A stretch of DNA of 64,000 nucleotides from Isoperla grammatica (Eukaryota > Arthropoda > Insecta > Plecoptera > Perlodidae), in contig CAMDTW010000588.1 of assembly GCA_945910005.1 (NCBI GenBank), positions 1 through 64,000 on the forward strand, written 5' to 3'. The translations under genes and the position numbers were made by a program. Each line of letters opens with the position of its first letter. Position 1 is the stretch's first letter. Below, piece by piece: positions 1 to 11,282 of this stretch. A model generated the notes under the pieces. It saw only the letters and a program-made list of their open reading frames with translations, was not told the origin of the DNA and ran no database searches.

Positions 1-29
1 GCGCCATAATGTCATAATGCACACAATCC

Positions 30-125
30 AGCCGACGAATTACCAGTCTCAGTGGTGTAAAAGTTATGGAGCCCACCCGGCAAGTGGGACACCTGGGGTT
101 CGATTCCCAGTCGGGGTTGTTTTTT
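30..125 (+). repeat. tRNA-derived SINE fragment
   Basis: A Pol III internal B-box, GGTTCGATTCC, lies at 97-107, preceded by a short stem-like CCCACCCGGCAAGTGGG segment and followed by a T-run. This is the layout of a tRNA-like SINE head or a decayed tRNA. No complete cloverleaf could be drawn because the acceptor arms do not pair, so it is not called a tRNA gene. The T-rich stretch and (TA)n tract just downstream would fit a SINE tail. Seen: the B-box. Inferred: SINE origin. Confidence 0.45.
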
Positions 126-146
126 AATTTCTGGATCACTCCATAT

Positions 147-149
<3 letters not shown>

Positions 150-208
<59 letters not shown>

Positions 209-287
209 GGGCCTATATATATATATATATATATATTTTAATTGAAACACTAAAGCTTTATTTTAATTTTATATATATATATATATA
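150..287. repeat. (TA)n microsatellite, interrupted
   Basis: Three runs of alternating TA separated by a short CTGGGCC spacer and by an A/T-rich stretch. Simple-sequence DNA with no coding content. Confidence 0.9.
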
Positions 288-1078
288 CGAATTGGACATT
301 CTCGCACCAATACTGAGTTTGTAAATCGACATGAGAAAGGGGTAAAACTTGACTCCATTTTGTGTAATATAGGCTAACTACATACAATTATAAACAATAT
401 TTTAGGGATTTCTTATCATCACTCTTAACATTTATAAAAAAATTTATAAAGAATAATGTTGTGAATTTGTATTTACATATAAGTAATAGATTTGTGAACC
501 TCGTGAACATCGTTCAAAATTTCCGAATCAAAATCTTCTAACTCACGAGAAGTGTTTTATTAGTGGTCGACCGACCGTGCTCCTTTCAAATGCATTTCAA
601 ATGTATTTACAGCAGATATTTACAACCCAGCCAGCCAGGCGGCTATCCGGCCGGCCGGCCGCTGGCTTTTGTTGTTGAAAGAAGGGTCGTCTATGGCTGT
701 GCATCTCTCTCTCAAACGAGCTTCTCACTCGCGCAAAACTTCCCCTCCAAGAATCTTGCAGTCGGAGTGTACTGGTTCGGAGACATTTCTATGGAGGGCA
801 GCACATTCGCTTCAAATTCTGTCCAATTTAAACACCAAATTGTAGCTTGCCTAATCGTGATGCCGTTTTTAAATTCATAGGACATTCTAATTATAAGCGT
901 ACATTTTATGTGTGGGTTTTAGATTTTCTCTATCTAGTTCTATTAAAAAGTCAACTTTAAAAAATATTTGCGGATACGACGGCGAGAATTTAAAAAAGCC
1001 GGGACCCACACCTAACTTTTACAGGAGTTGTCTGTGCTAGAAAAAAGTTTCATGAATATTGAGCTATTGGTTTACGAG
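288..1078. other. no gene recognised
   Basis: A/T-rich sequence. An open frame on the + strand at 563-880 shows no recognisable motif, and it overlaps a palindromic GGCCGGCCGGCC run near 650. I see no supported gene here. Confidence 0.5.
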
Positions 1079-2159
1079 TTATAGCGAATTTGCTGTACCA
1101 CTGCAAAAGTAAGACTCATCCTTCCCCTTAAGTTGAGCATTCTGGTCATCTTTAATTCCATCGCGAGCCGCTGATTCTGCATGTTGGCTGGCGACAACAT
1201 GTGCATGTATAAAAGGTAGGTTTGTGGGTGGCTTCATGACGTTGTACCTACGTTTTGCTTCAGCGATTGAGACACGTTCCAGGGTCATTATTGTCTTGTA
1301 TTTTCCTCTCCTCGATCCACTTCGGGCAATCTCGGGAGGAGGCAATGTGGGGACCTTGGCAGTTAACGCATTTTGTTGGGGATGTGCAGGCAGTGTCTTC
1401 ATGGTAATCAAGACCACAAACCCGGCAAGTAGGCGCATTATTACATTGGTTTTTTTATATGACCAAATCTTTGGCAGGTAAAACATCTCATGGGATTAGG
1501 TACGTACGTTTTAACGTCCAGGATGTGGAAACCAGCAACTATTTTGTTGGGGAGTTTGGGGGTTCTGAAGGTGAGAATAATTGTGGCGGTTGGCTTTAGT
1601 TGACCATCAATGCGTGATTTAATACGGTACAAATCAATAACACCTTGTGAGGCAAGTTCTTCTTTTATCTCTTCGTCGCTTGCGTACATTAAATCGGGAC
1701 ATCTTATGACTCCCTTGGATGTGTTAAGGCTGGTATGAGGCTTAACCGAGATGTTGTAGCGGTTACCGAATGACGTTGCCTTGGATAATAATTCGGATTG
1801 TTTATCCGAGGTCGTTTCCACTAGAATAGTGCCATTTCGTCGCTTTCTGGCATTTTTCACGGTGCACCAATACATTGAAGAGCTTTGACAATTACAAAGG
1901 GCGACTCCGTAAGAAACGATTTTTCGTCCTCTCGTTGAATAATAAAAAATCGTGGCTGAGTTTCAGTAGTAGTGAATGATTTAAGTACAGTGTCTAACGT
2001 GATTGGGGTGTCGAATAAAGATCGGGGACGTTTGTTGCTTTTTATAGCGTGGGTGTATGAGATTGAAGGGAGAGGGGGGTTCCCAGGTGCGTGGTTTGTG
2101 CTGTAAGCCATGGTTAATTGGGGACAACCTACAAAAGTTTCCCGGATTGACAGACTCAA
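1079..2159 (-). pseudogene. LINE ORF1 (gag-like, zinc-knuckle) pseudogene
   Basis: Reading the minus strand, an N-terminal segment begins near 2159, shifts frame near 1860, and continues as an RNA-binding-type segment typical of Jockey/CR1 ORF1 proteins. It ends in three CCHC-type knuckles, the first being CFTCQRFGH near 1465. A single-base shift in an A-run near 1450 separates the first knuckle from the other two (motifs CRVCGLDYH and CVNCQGPH), which end at a stop near 1270. Such ORF1 proteins coat LINE RNA. No ORF2 follows, so the copy is partial and at least twice frameshifted. Family placement is by motif only. Confidence 0.7.
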
Positions 2160-2716
2160 CTAACCCGTGTTGGTTCTACTACATAGGGCCTTGTAAACGG
2201 AACAGGGTCTATTTCATGGGGCAGCTAGACATGACAACATACACCATTCATGAAGTAGAGCCAGTTTACGATTTCTGCGTGTATCAGGAGGTATGTAGGA
2301 AAGTGCTAATTTCACGTCCGGATGGGACACAGACGCAATCAGCCTTCTAACAGTGCAGTTGGCCCCCGGCCCTGGGACGGTGCCTAGAGGGACCTCCTGC
2401 ACTGGGCATACAACCGACGCAATCTGTGCCCAAGCCCAAGTGCTGTCAAATCAATCAGAGAGTCGAATCATAACCTAATCATTGCAAGGGTCGTCATCAG
2501 GGGAACAAGCCGTAAACAAACTATTTTGGGGGGGGGGGGGGGGGACTGGTGGGCGTTTGGATCGCAAAGAGGGCCGGCACGGATGAAGAAGAAGGTAATG
2601 AAAGTAAGAAGAGAAAGGCTGATGAAGGGGAAATGAAGAAAGTGATGATTAAGGATGTGCACGAGAGCCCTCTTTGCGGGCACCGGTCACCACGAGGAGG
2701 GACCCACCTCGACCGG
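2160..2716. other. LINE 5' flank and poly-G tract
   Basis: Sequence upstream of the LINE ORF1 in its own orientation, probably 5' untranslated. It is followed by a ~20-base poly-G run near 2527-2545 and by purine-rich sequence with no gene signature. Confidence 0.4.
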
Positions 2717-3617
2717 ATAAATGAAAAGTAGATTCATGATGTTGTTGTTGTGTTCTTATCTCTCTTGCAGTTGGCTATTAGCCGATGGCAACAGTTTTCT
2801 TTCCTCCTTCCTTTCCTCTGGGTTCCTCTCTCTTCTTCCCACTCCGTTTCGCTTATGTATAATGTAATTCAAGCAAATGATCAGTTTCTGCAGAATGTTT
2901 TGATATATATATATATATATATATGTTGGATAATATTTGCATGGTCCAGACTGACATCTCCACATCTTGTTTTCTCGAGAACTAACCAACAGCTTACCAC
3001 GTTGCAGTCGCGCGTCCGCCAGCAAGCGAAGACGCTGATACGGCCCCACCGCCAATCAGCATGCGTAAATCACAGCATCACCCGCCGACGGTCGCGGACA
3101 GGACGTACCCGACGTTCACATTTGCCGACGTATCGACGTCGCCGACGGCCGCCGACAAAGCCGCCGACGAGGCGTTTGACGAGCTGTGGAGGATCGGTGA
3201 ACAAAACAAGGAGAACACGGTCCGCAGATGGGCACTGTTTACGCAGCAGAAAGCCCTCAGGACGCAGACCAGTCCCGTGGGCGCGTCGGCGAGGTCGAGG
3301 GAGGTCAACAGTATGCCGGTGTCGAGGAAGCGCAGCCTGTCGCCCGGGTGAGTGGGTCAACGCTGCCAAGCGCGCTGACAGCCCGAGAAACTAGTGATAC
3401 GTCACCCCCCGACCTGACATGTCGGAACCGGGTGTTTGATTATTATTATAATAAAATATATTATGTGATTTAATAGTCAATTGCCGCTAAATATAGGAAT
3501 GTTATCTCGCCCGCAGCTTCAACCCGCGCTGTAAGAAGGTGCTGAGCTACGATCGTTGGCTGGTCGTCGCCAAGAGCGTCACGAGCTCGCCTCATTCCGA
3601 GGATAATAGAGACGCAT
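2717..3617 (+). repeat. left arm of 0.9-kb inverted duplication
   Basis: This ~901-bp arm is the near-perfect reverse complement of 4890-5780. Homology starts at ATAAATG (2717) and ends at GAGACGCAT (3617). Arms differ at a handful of bases and in the length of a (TA)n run near 2903-2923. It contains one complete internal exon and the start of the next exon of a spliced gene. The duplicated block stops inside an exon, so this arm is most likely the derived copy. Confidence 0.93.
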
Positions 3618-3658
3618 GGCTTCACGCTTGGCTGGGGGCTCAGCTTGGGGCGAGCTGA
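3008..3658 (+). pseudogene. truncated duplicate of the minus-strand gene at 4711-5499
   Basis: An exon at 3008-3347 (acceptor CACGTTGCAG, donor GTGAGT) encodes the same 112-codon segment as the right arm. A second exon starts at 3517 after a CCGCAG acceptor. Homology ends at 3617, after which the frame reads only 13 more codons to a stop at 3656-3658. The downstream coding sequence of the other copy is therefore lost. Whether it is transcribed cannot be told. No promoter or first exon was found on this side. Confidence 0.6.
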
Positions 3659-4889
3659 GGTCTCGGACAACGGAGACCGACCCACCTCCATCAGGGGCAC
3701 CACCCCCGTGGTAACGGGGGCTCTGTTAAACAGCCTGGCGACAATGCGGGTCGGCATTATTACAGACATGATGGCCCAGTAAGCCAAAAATGCGGGCATA
3801 GGAAAAGAAGGAGAAGAAGATTATTACAGGAACTCATGTATAGGGAATAAACTTGGCTTTCTCAAGTAAACACTTTTTTAGGTCGTATTTGAATAAATTG
3901 GATGGATGGATGGATGGATTAATGGGGCTTAACGTCTCATATTTATGCAACGATGGCTAATCGAGACGATGAGCGGGTGATAATGAAGATGAGAAAGATG
4001 ATAATGAAGAATAAAGCCACATCCGAATCAGATCCATTGTACGTCGCGTGAGTCGACATACGGGAGTCCAGCAAGGGAGGGCAGGGCCAAGTGGGAGGAG
4101 AAATATTCAATGGGACAGTGGGGGGAAAAGAAAATTGGGGTGTGGACTGCACTTCGTCTGACTTCTCCTCCTCGACCAGTCCGGCTTGGGTGGCCCTACC
4201 AGAAGCATACGCTTCCGCCGGCATAGCTCTCGGGATCAACAAAGCACGCAAACCTGCCCACCACGATAAGGTGGCAGTCCCTGGGCAGGTGAATAAATTG
4301 GAGTTTTGAAGTGCTAATGGGATATGATCGAGGGATAACATCATTTCCGGTATAGCGCGGTGGCCATACTGAGGTGCTCTATAAACATTTGTTTACGTCA
4401 TCTGACACTTCACTAGCCTAATATTGCAATATTGCAGATGCCCTTTCATTGACATACAAACTGTTTTCAAACAAAGGTTCCGTATCATGACTGAAAGAAA
4501 AATAAGAACGTGTCAACTCTGTTTCAAGACAACCATTTTCATGTGTTATAATTTTTTAGCTTTTACCTGCACTCATCAATCTATATGGTTAGAAGTGTGT
4601 AATTCTTGGAGAACCTACATGTCTTCTATTGACAGAATGAATGTAAACAAGCAGTGAGTACCTCATAATGGCCGCCACGTGACGTCTATTGAATATTATT
4701 GTATATTTTACTAACATACAATATATTGCGGGCTACTTTCAAAGAAGGAACGGAAGGGAGTCACCCGAGCGACTGACCTCTGTGATCCATTGGAGAGCGG
4801 CGATGACGTGGGCAATCCATCGCGTCGCGCCGACCTCCCGTTGACCTCGGAGTGTCTCGTCTCGTTGAACAGTGGCGATCGCTGCGGCG
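3618..4889. other. spacer of the inverted duplication
   Basis: About 1.27 kb between the two arms. It holds the SINE at 3903-4289 and the 3' coding end of the right-hand gene copy (4711-4889). The 3659-3889 part contains an open stretch on both strands with no recognised motif. 4303-4710 shows no gene. Confidence 0.6.
3903..4289 (-). mobile_element. SINE-like family, copy A (long middle, head A), full length
   Basis: A 387-bp copy flanked by a perfect 13-bp target duplication TGAATAAATTGGA (3890-3902 and 4290-4302). In its own orientation (minus strand) it starts CCTGCCCAGG, contains a CCACC-loop-GGTGG hairpin, and ends GACGTTAAGCCCC followed by a (TCCA)n tail. Long variable target duplications and a microsatellite tail indicate LINE-driven retrotransposition. 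It belongs to the family found ~15 times in this window. I see no A/B box in the head. Confidence 0.85.
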
Positions 4890-5499
4890 ATGCGTCTCTA
4901 TTATCCTCGGAATGAGGCGAGCTCGTGACGCTCTTGGCGACGACCAGCCAACGATCGTAGCTCAGCACCTTCTTACAGCGCGGGTTGAAGCTGCGGGCGA
5001 GATAACATTCCTATATTTAGCGGCAATTGACTATTAAATCACATAATATATTTTATTATAATAATAATCAAACACCCGGTTCCGACATGTCAGGTCGGGG
5101 GGTGACGTATCACTAGTTTCTCGGGCTGTCAGCGCGCTTGCCAGCGTTGACCCACTCACCCGGGCGACAGGCTGCGCTTTCTCGACACCGGCATACTGTT
5201 GACCTCCCTCGACCTCGCCGACGCGCCCACGGGACTGGTCTGCGTCCTGAGGGCTTTCTGCTGCGTAAACAGTGCCCATCTGCGGACCGTGTTCTCCTTG
5301 TTTTGTTCACCGATCCTCCACAGCTCGTCAAACGCCTCGTCGGCGGCTTTGTCGGCGGCCGTCGGCGACGTCGATACGTCGGCAAATGTGAACGTCGGGT
5401 ACGTCCTGTCCGCGACCGTCGGCGGGTGATGCTGTGATTTACGCATGCTGATTGGCGGTGGGGCCGTATCAGCGTCTTCGCTTGCTGGCGGACGCGCGA
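4711..5499 (-). CDS. uncharacterised protein, last two exons
   Basis: Two minus-strand exons: 5160-5499 (acceptor TTGCAG, donor GTGAGT) and 4711-4990 (acceptor CCGCAG, stop at 4711). The splice phase is consistent (GG|C gives Gly), yielding about 205 codons. The product is hydrophilic, rich in Ser, Arg, Thr and Pro, with a charged segment DEAFDELWRIGEQNKEN and a more ordered stretch CKKVLSYDRWLVVAKS, ending SSPQYIVC. I do not recognise the family. The first exon(s) must lie beyond 5500 and were not found. The upstream exon is duplicated in inverted orientation at 3008-3347. An alternative is that this is a gene piece carried inside a repeat, but intact frames and matching splice sites favour a real gene. 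Confidence 0.6.
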
Positions 5500-5780
5500 C
5501 TGCAACGTGGTAAGCTGTTGGTTAGTTTGCGAGAAAACAAGATGTGGAGATGTCAGTCTGGACCATGCAAATATTATCCAACATATATATATATCAAAAC
5601 ATTCTGCAGAAACTGATCATTTATTTGAATTACATTATACATAAGCGAAACGGGGTGGGAAGAAGAGAGAGGAACCCAGAGGAAAGGAAGGAGGAAAGAA
5701 AACTGTTGCCATCGGCTAATAGCCAACTGCAAGAGAGATAAGAACACAACAACAACATCATGAATCTACTTTTCATTTAT
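4890..5780 (-). repeat. right arm of 0.9-kb inverted duplication
   Basis: Reverse complement of 2717-3617 with very few differences, for example a shorter (TA)n run near 5583. Here the second exon runs on past the duplication edge to its natural stop, so this arm carries the parental copy. Confidence 0.93.
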
Positions 5781-6197
5781 TTATTTTGGTTTTATTTGGT
5801 TTGGAAAGAGTGATAGGAACTGACAGCTTACAGGAAGACGATAGGAAGGCCATCTGAAATCTGGAGGGCGTGAAAAATATATAGGCATATAGGCTACAAA
5901 TACAAATAACAACGAAACGATTCGGCTTCTACAGCCTTGATCACTCGTCGGGGTGAAGGGACTAACGAGCACTCTTTCCAAACCAAATACTCACTTACTT
6001 TAGGCTCTACACATCTAATTAACTTATACATATACATCTGGGCCCGAATCCACAAAGCGGAGTTAAGAAAAAAAGAGTTAATTTTTAGAGTAAGCCGCGC
6101 TTTACTCCGGTTTCCGAATCCACAAGAGGAAGTTAGCCAGTTTTGGGGGTTATTTAACTCAAAAATTTAACTCCTGCTCTGTGGCAGGAGTTAAAAG
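5781..6197. other. no gene; possible decayed repeat
   Basis: No coding signature. 6045-6200 has repeated GAATCCACAA and GAGTTAA/TTAACTC words in both orientations, suggesting an older inverted-repeat element that served as target for the SINE that follows. Confidence 0.35.
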
Positions 6198-6208
6198 TTT
6201 ACTCCCGA

Positions 6209-6505
6209 TTGATTGATTAATGGGGCTTTACGTCTCATATTTGTGCAACTATGGCTAATCGAGACGATGAGCGGGTGATAATGAAGATGGGAAAGATGAT
6301 GATGAAGAACAAAGCCACATCCGAATCAGGTCCATTGTACGTCGCGTGGGTCGTCATACGGGAGTCCAGCAAGGGAGGGCAGGGCCAAGTGGGAGGAGAA
6401 ATATTCAGTGGGACAGTGGGGGGAAAGGGACAGGGTCTCTTTTTGTCGCCTCTTACGACTAGCAGAGTCACTCTGGGCCTGTTCTTCCCCGGGCCCAGAC
6501 GGGTT
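6209..6505 (-). mobile_element. SINE-like family, copy B (long middle, head B)
   Basis: A 297-bp copy flanked by an 11-bp target duplication TTTACTCCCGA (6198-6208 and 6506-6516). Its tail, core and middle match copy A, but the 5' head is different. In its own orientation it begins CGTCTGGGCCCGGGG and contains GTCGTAAGAGGCGAC, a 4-bp-stem hairpin. This is the complete example of the second head type. Confidence 0.85.
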
Positions 6506-6516
6506 TTTACTCCCGA

Positions 6517-8960
6517 GAGTTGCTTATTCAACATAGCGGACCCGTGCTTCTTCAGATTTAAAATAATTAATTGAAATATATGGTACATGTGTGTTCCAAA
6601 TTGAAAGCTAAATTTATATATAAATATTTAGCAAGAACGTATTACAATCATTTCCCGTTTGAAATACTTTTAATTTCCCGCGAAATTATAGGTCAGGTAA
6701 GTCCCGCCTCCCGCAGGCGACTTGAAAATGTCGACAACAGACAGCTGACTGACACTTCGAGGTCTCGCGTTTGGTTGCAGTTTGGATCGAGCAAGTAACT
6801 GAGGGGCAAAGAAGAGTGTTCCGAGAATAGCTGGATCTTCCAAACTACTCGAACAATAAGCTGTTACGAAATTACTACTTTCCAAAGCACAAAGTGTGTG
6901 TCAAACTCGAGGTTGGTTAGGTTAGCCCTAGGACCCTAGTCATCTGCTCATAGGCCTAGGCTACCTGCCCGTCGTTCGATTTGTCCTTGGTATCACATTC
7001 CGTCAGGAAGACAAGTGTGTTTATGCTCTATATTGGCATCTGTCGAAAATTAGCTGGGAAGTGTCAATTGAAGAGGTTTTGAGAAGCCGTAAACACATTG
7101 CTCTGCAGGCGGAGCCCTAGGGCCTACCCTTTCGAAGTGCTAAGCCTAAGGCTAGGCCTAGCCACATAGACAAACAAGGTAAGTTGGAGAACAGACTCAT
7201 TAACTTAACATAATTGGTTCTAGATTAATTCAGGCACTAGGCCTAGGTCAACTGAGCTAGGTCTATGCTACCGGTAGGCCTACATCATTGTCCGCAGGCC
7301 TAACCTCTAGGTCAAGGCCCTAGCATAGCCTAGATAAATCCAATTGTAACTTGTAAGGCCTTAGGCCTAGAACCCATAGCTTAGGCCTAGGCTACCTTAG
7401 ACGTAGGGCTCGGACCTAAGGCACCAGACATGTTTAACGACAGTTCAATTATGACAATTGACAGTTGCTTATACCCTATGCCCAAGCTGTATAGATGTTA
7501 ATTGGCTGACTAATGAGGCCCTTTTTGTATTTTCAGATTCAACTATGCTTTGTGCCAGTTCCAGGGCCATTGGGTGCATTGATGAAATACACATTGGATT
7601 AAAAGACCAGCAGAGAACAGGGTGGATATAATTAGCAAATTGTGTAAGTACGCATTACATTGCACATATTCCATCAACCCCACCTGGTCTACCGGTAACG
7701 AATGGAAGGCCTAGGCCTACCATGTACAGTGGCCTCCAAAGTAAAATGTCACAACAATACGTTTGGCAGCAAAGCCACGTTAGCCCTACATAAGTTTCCA
7801 CTACTGTTGCCTCTTAGGTTTGTAAAATTTAATCATGTCATGTGACGATTATTCACTTGGTAGGGTCACAGTAGGGTCAGTGTTAAGGAAGAGAAACATG
7901 ATGCTTAAATGTTGGTGGTTTGAATGTAGGACAGTGAAGATCTAGTTAAAAAGTATGATTTGATACACGTTGGTAGGTAAACTATAAAACTGTTGTAGGC
8001 TACCGTCACATACAATGTAGGTTCGAGGCTAAAGAATGGCAAGAAGATATTTTACGCAGTCCCCAAATCAATGCTTTCTCTTTTTCTTTCCAGTTATTTT
8101 AGTCTGCACTGAGTTTAGTGTCTCACACGAGCTAAATTATCTGTAAATATATGATTTTTGTGTAACAAATTAGAAAATAGAAACAATTATTAGTGACACC
8201 TCACATCAGTCACATGTCGATACACCGTGGTTGGATGAATCGATTAATGAATAAGTAGGCCTACATGCCTTAATCCCACCCACAAAATGTACCTATATGC
8301 ATACATGACCTTAGGTAGGCAGACAGTATTGATAATTAACCTGTTTCAGAACGGTTTATGAGACTGGTACAGATTACTGTAAAAGTGTTATTGGTACAAA
8401 AGCTTATGTAAATCATTCCCAAACAATGTTTCATGTTGATTTTATTATATTTCTTTTTAAAAATTGCTCCATTTATTTAATTATTTTTATGCATCATTTT
8501 ATTCTTTTCCATTACAAAGCTATTTGTTTATTTATTTTATTGTTTAAATAAATAAATAGGTAGGTAATGTATTTTCACTCCTTGCTGTAGAGGTGGTACC
8601 TAGCAACAAGTATTAACAAGTAAAAACTAGTATTTCTCCAGCAGCAAATTTTACTTTAAAATTACTTTATTTTATATTTATTGAATTGGTTTGAATAGGC
8701 AACTGTTTTTCAAGCTCCTGATACCTATTGGTGAGGGAACACACTTTTGCAATTGAATTTTTAAAATTTCTTCAAATATAACCGATAATTTTCATCTTGT
8801 AGCTGCATATTGTCTAAAATTATTTCAAATTGATATTGTTTCATGTGTGGAGCGGAACTTTACTCCACGACTGGCGCTTACTGTACCACCACCACCACCA
8901 CCATGGACCAGGACCAGAGGACCAGTAGCACACAGCATCCATGATCGGGGCCAAACAAAC
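6517..8960. other. long non-coding stretch, TAGGCCTA-rich in part
   Basis: No supported gene. 6900-7440 is strewn with TAGGCCTA/CCTAGG words. A possible exon at 7538-7643 (AG ... GTAAGT) with a GCIDEIHI-like frame ends in a stop and is not called. 8440-8700 is strongly A/T rich. A (CCA)n run lies at 8887-8902. Confidence 0.5.
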
Positions 8961-9266
8961 AGAGCTAGAGGTGCAACAGCAGCAGCTTCATCTCATTGTC
9001 AATCGATTTACGTGTGTGTGATTTAATTTGTGGCAATATAACAGCAAACGTCGGGTGAAAAGTGCTCCAGTGTTTTGTATAATATTCTTGTTTATCTTTT
9101 GTAGATGACTTGAATCGCACAGCTACAGTTTTTTGATGGAAAAACATAACTTTCATATGATCCGATAATGCATGGGATTGAACTTCTTTAAAATTGTTCC
9201 TCATAAAGTGGTATTCTTGGGGTATTGTTAGGAAGAACAAAGTACTAGTGTTCAATAATCAATATA

Positions 9267-9927
9267 AATGCAGAGAAATCAGTGCTCAATGGGGACATTC
9301 ATAGTCACAATACCAGGACTAAAGGTAACTACCATGTGCAACCTCGCAAGCTTGAGCTAACGCAAAAAAGCCCTGACTTCTTGGGCATCAAAATCTTTAA
9401 CGCTTTACCCAAGAGGGTCACGAATATTAATAAGTTGGAAGTATTCAGGTCCGCTCTTAAAAGGTACTTAATCGATAAAACCTTATATGTTATAAATGAC
9501 ATTTTTAACTGAGATCTATTCCTCTGTGATGCTGCCTGCATGACCATTGTTCTCATTGTTCTCAGTGCAAGCCTGGCACTAATTTTACACTTATTTTACA
9601 CTTGCTTCACAAATTGTTGTATGTATTGATTGTAATGGTTGTTTTTATGTATTGTGTTGCAAGACTATTGTCTGTGCAAGCTTGGCACTAATTTGTCACT
9701 CTATTTTTATACGTGCTTTACATCTGCATTGACTTGAATAGTGTTTTCATGTACTTGTGTTTCCTCAGTGCAATCTCTTGTAAGGCAGAATTTATACACC
9801 TAGGTGTCTTTATTATCATCTTTTTTACTATATTATTATCCTTATTGACGAAATATGATGTATGAGCATTCTATGAAATGTATACCTGATATATGAATAT
9901 TAAACTGAACTGAACTGAACTGAACTT
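9267..9927 (+). mobile_element. LINE 3' end (reverse transcriptase C-terminus, 3' UTR, CTGAA tail)
   Basis: The frame ending at 9512 matches the C-terminal part of the LINE at 44420-45858: shared DIHSHNTR and a block of KSP..LGI.IFNALP character. A ~390-bp 3' UTR follows, ending in a tandem CTGAA tail (9904-9926), as CR1/L2-like LINEs do. Everything upstream of the C-terminus is missing, a typical 5' truncation. Coordinates of the left edge are approximate. Confidence 0.75.
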
Positions 9928-9984
9928 ACGAACAACAAAATATAACACACAACAAACCCAAACAAGACAAAACAACGAGGGCGC

Positions 9985-10240
9985 TCACAACAGTAGGATT
10001 AATATCGATGAAACTGGCGGTTTGAAAGACAAACTTCCACGTTCTGGCCAGATCTTATCTAAACATATTTCTCTGTACACAGGAGTAATAAGTATTCCTA
10101 ACGAACATGAAGGCCAGATACCGGTGATTCAAATGTTGTCCGAAAGACACAATGCACATTCATTAATGTTTTGGCTCAGTGAGTGGCTAAGATCTGGTGC
10201 TGGTGCTTCCCCCGCCCATCTTCTGCACCGAAAAAAATGT
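9985..10240 (+). pseudogene. transposase-domain fragment (DDE region, MULE/NOF-like)
   Basis: The frame contains INIDETGGL, then a hydrophobic block ending LYTGVISI, QMLSERH, and a WLSEWLRSGA helix. This order (Asp-bearing strand, strand, QM-ER-H, WL..W helix) is what I know from the catalytic core of transposase-like proteins common in invertebrate genomes. The element breaks off into A/T-rich sequence near 10240. A profile search would be decisive for the superfamily. Confidence 0.4.
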
Positions 10241-10359
10241 AATAAAAATATAACAAAGAATATGTGTCCTCAAGTCATTTGCAATGTCATCCTATTCACG
10301 TTACAATATTTATGGTTTTTAAGAAGCGCACAACTGGGCAACGGTAACGAAATATAATA

Positions 10360-10955
10360 TACATCTGGTAGAAGAATCACAGTTTCTATGTGTGAATAAT
10401 ATTTGACTCAACTATGTTAATGTCTACAACGTGTAGCTATTAATTTACATAACTGGCATCATAATTATTTGTAATCAATTTGCTATCAACTCGTAATAAC
10501 GGGAAATGCTGATTGGCTTGGCTTCTCCTATCCTTGTTTCAAACCAGTGCCTTTGTTAGAACCACATGGTAGGCCTTCTACACTGGCAGCAGGTACTCGT
10601 CAAATGGGTAACTGTCAACTCCACATGTGATAACTGATACGGCGTAGGCCTAGGTCCTAGACTACTTGTAACTAAAATTTTTAATCTCTGAGCTAGAAGG
10701 CAGACCTGGCCTAGGCCACATTTGCTCTACAGGGGCCTCATTCCTGTACATTTCTTTAACTCTCGCTAACCCCAGGTCAATTTGACCCCGGGGTAACTCT
10801 AAGGGTCAAACCTTATCCAGTACAAGTGTTAACATAGGGTTATAATGTAAAGTCCATGCTACCCGAATCGAAGTCGACAGCCAATCACAGGTCGCCAAAA
10901 TAATAATAATGTGTGACGTCATCACGGCGATTGCGGGAACACAATTATTTTCAAA
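10360..10955. other. no gene recognised
   Basis: Unique-looking sequence with scattered AGGCCTA words and no open frame of note. It probably holds the 5' flank or promoter of the exon that follows. Confidence 0.4.
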
Positions 10956-11162
10956 ATGGCTGAAGTTAGAGCCATGGCAGCCCGTTCTATAAATTTTACT
11001 GAAGAAGAGAAATTAGTGCTTGTGCGTGAGGTACAGCTACGAAGTGCCACTATGAATGGAGAGTTCTGTGCTACTCTGACAAAGGCACACAAGGACCGTG
11101 CGTGGGAAATGGTGGCAGAGTCGGTCAATGCTGTAGCCACAATAACGCGATCCATCAAGGCG
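10956..11162 (+). CDS. Myb/SANT-like DNA-binding exon
   Basis: Starts at an ATG and ends at a good donor (GCG|GTAAGT, phase 0). The 69 residues read as a Myb/SANT-like domain: FTEEEKLVLVREVQ as helix 1, K..AWEMVAESVNAV as helix 2, and R.IKAV as the start of the recognition helix. This domain type occurs in NAIF1-like proteins and in the second protein of PIF/Harbinger transposons, where it helps the transposase enter the nucleus and bind termini. A Harbinger transposase tail lies 1.8 kb downstream on the same strand, but a LINE lies between, so linkage is only suggestive. Downstream exons were not found. Confidence 0.6.
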
Positions 11163-11282
11163 GTAAGTAGATCATACCCTGGCTGAGCCCGCCACCAACA
11201 ACTTAGATGGGGACAGACGGAAACCGAAGCCACCCCCTATTATTAGTAGAAATATCGAAAGCTTCGATAACATAGCCAAAGG

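Noticed and set aside
30..125. tRNA gene
   Set aside because: B-box present but no acceptor or anticodon stem can be formed.
563..880. Small secreted-type protein
   Set aside because: Signal-like features are absent and the frame crosses a GGCC palindrome run; nothing distinguishes it from chance.
7538..7643. Possible Harbinger exon with GCIDEIHI
   Set aside because: Resemblance is limited to eight residues, a stop follows within the block, and no neighbouring transposase motifs were found.
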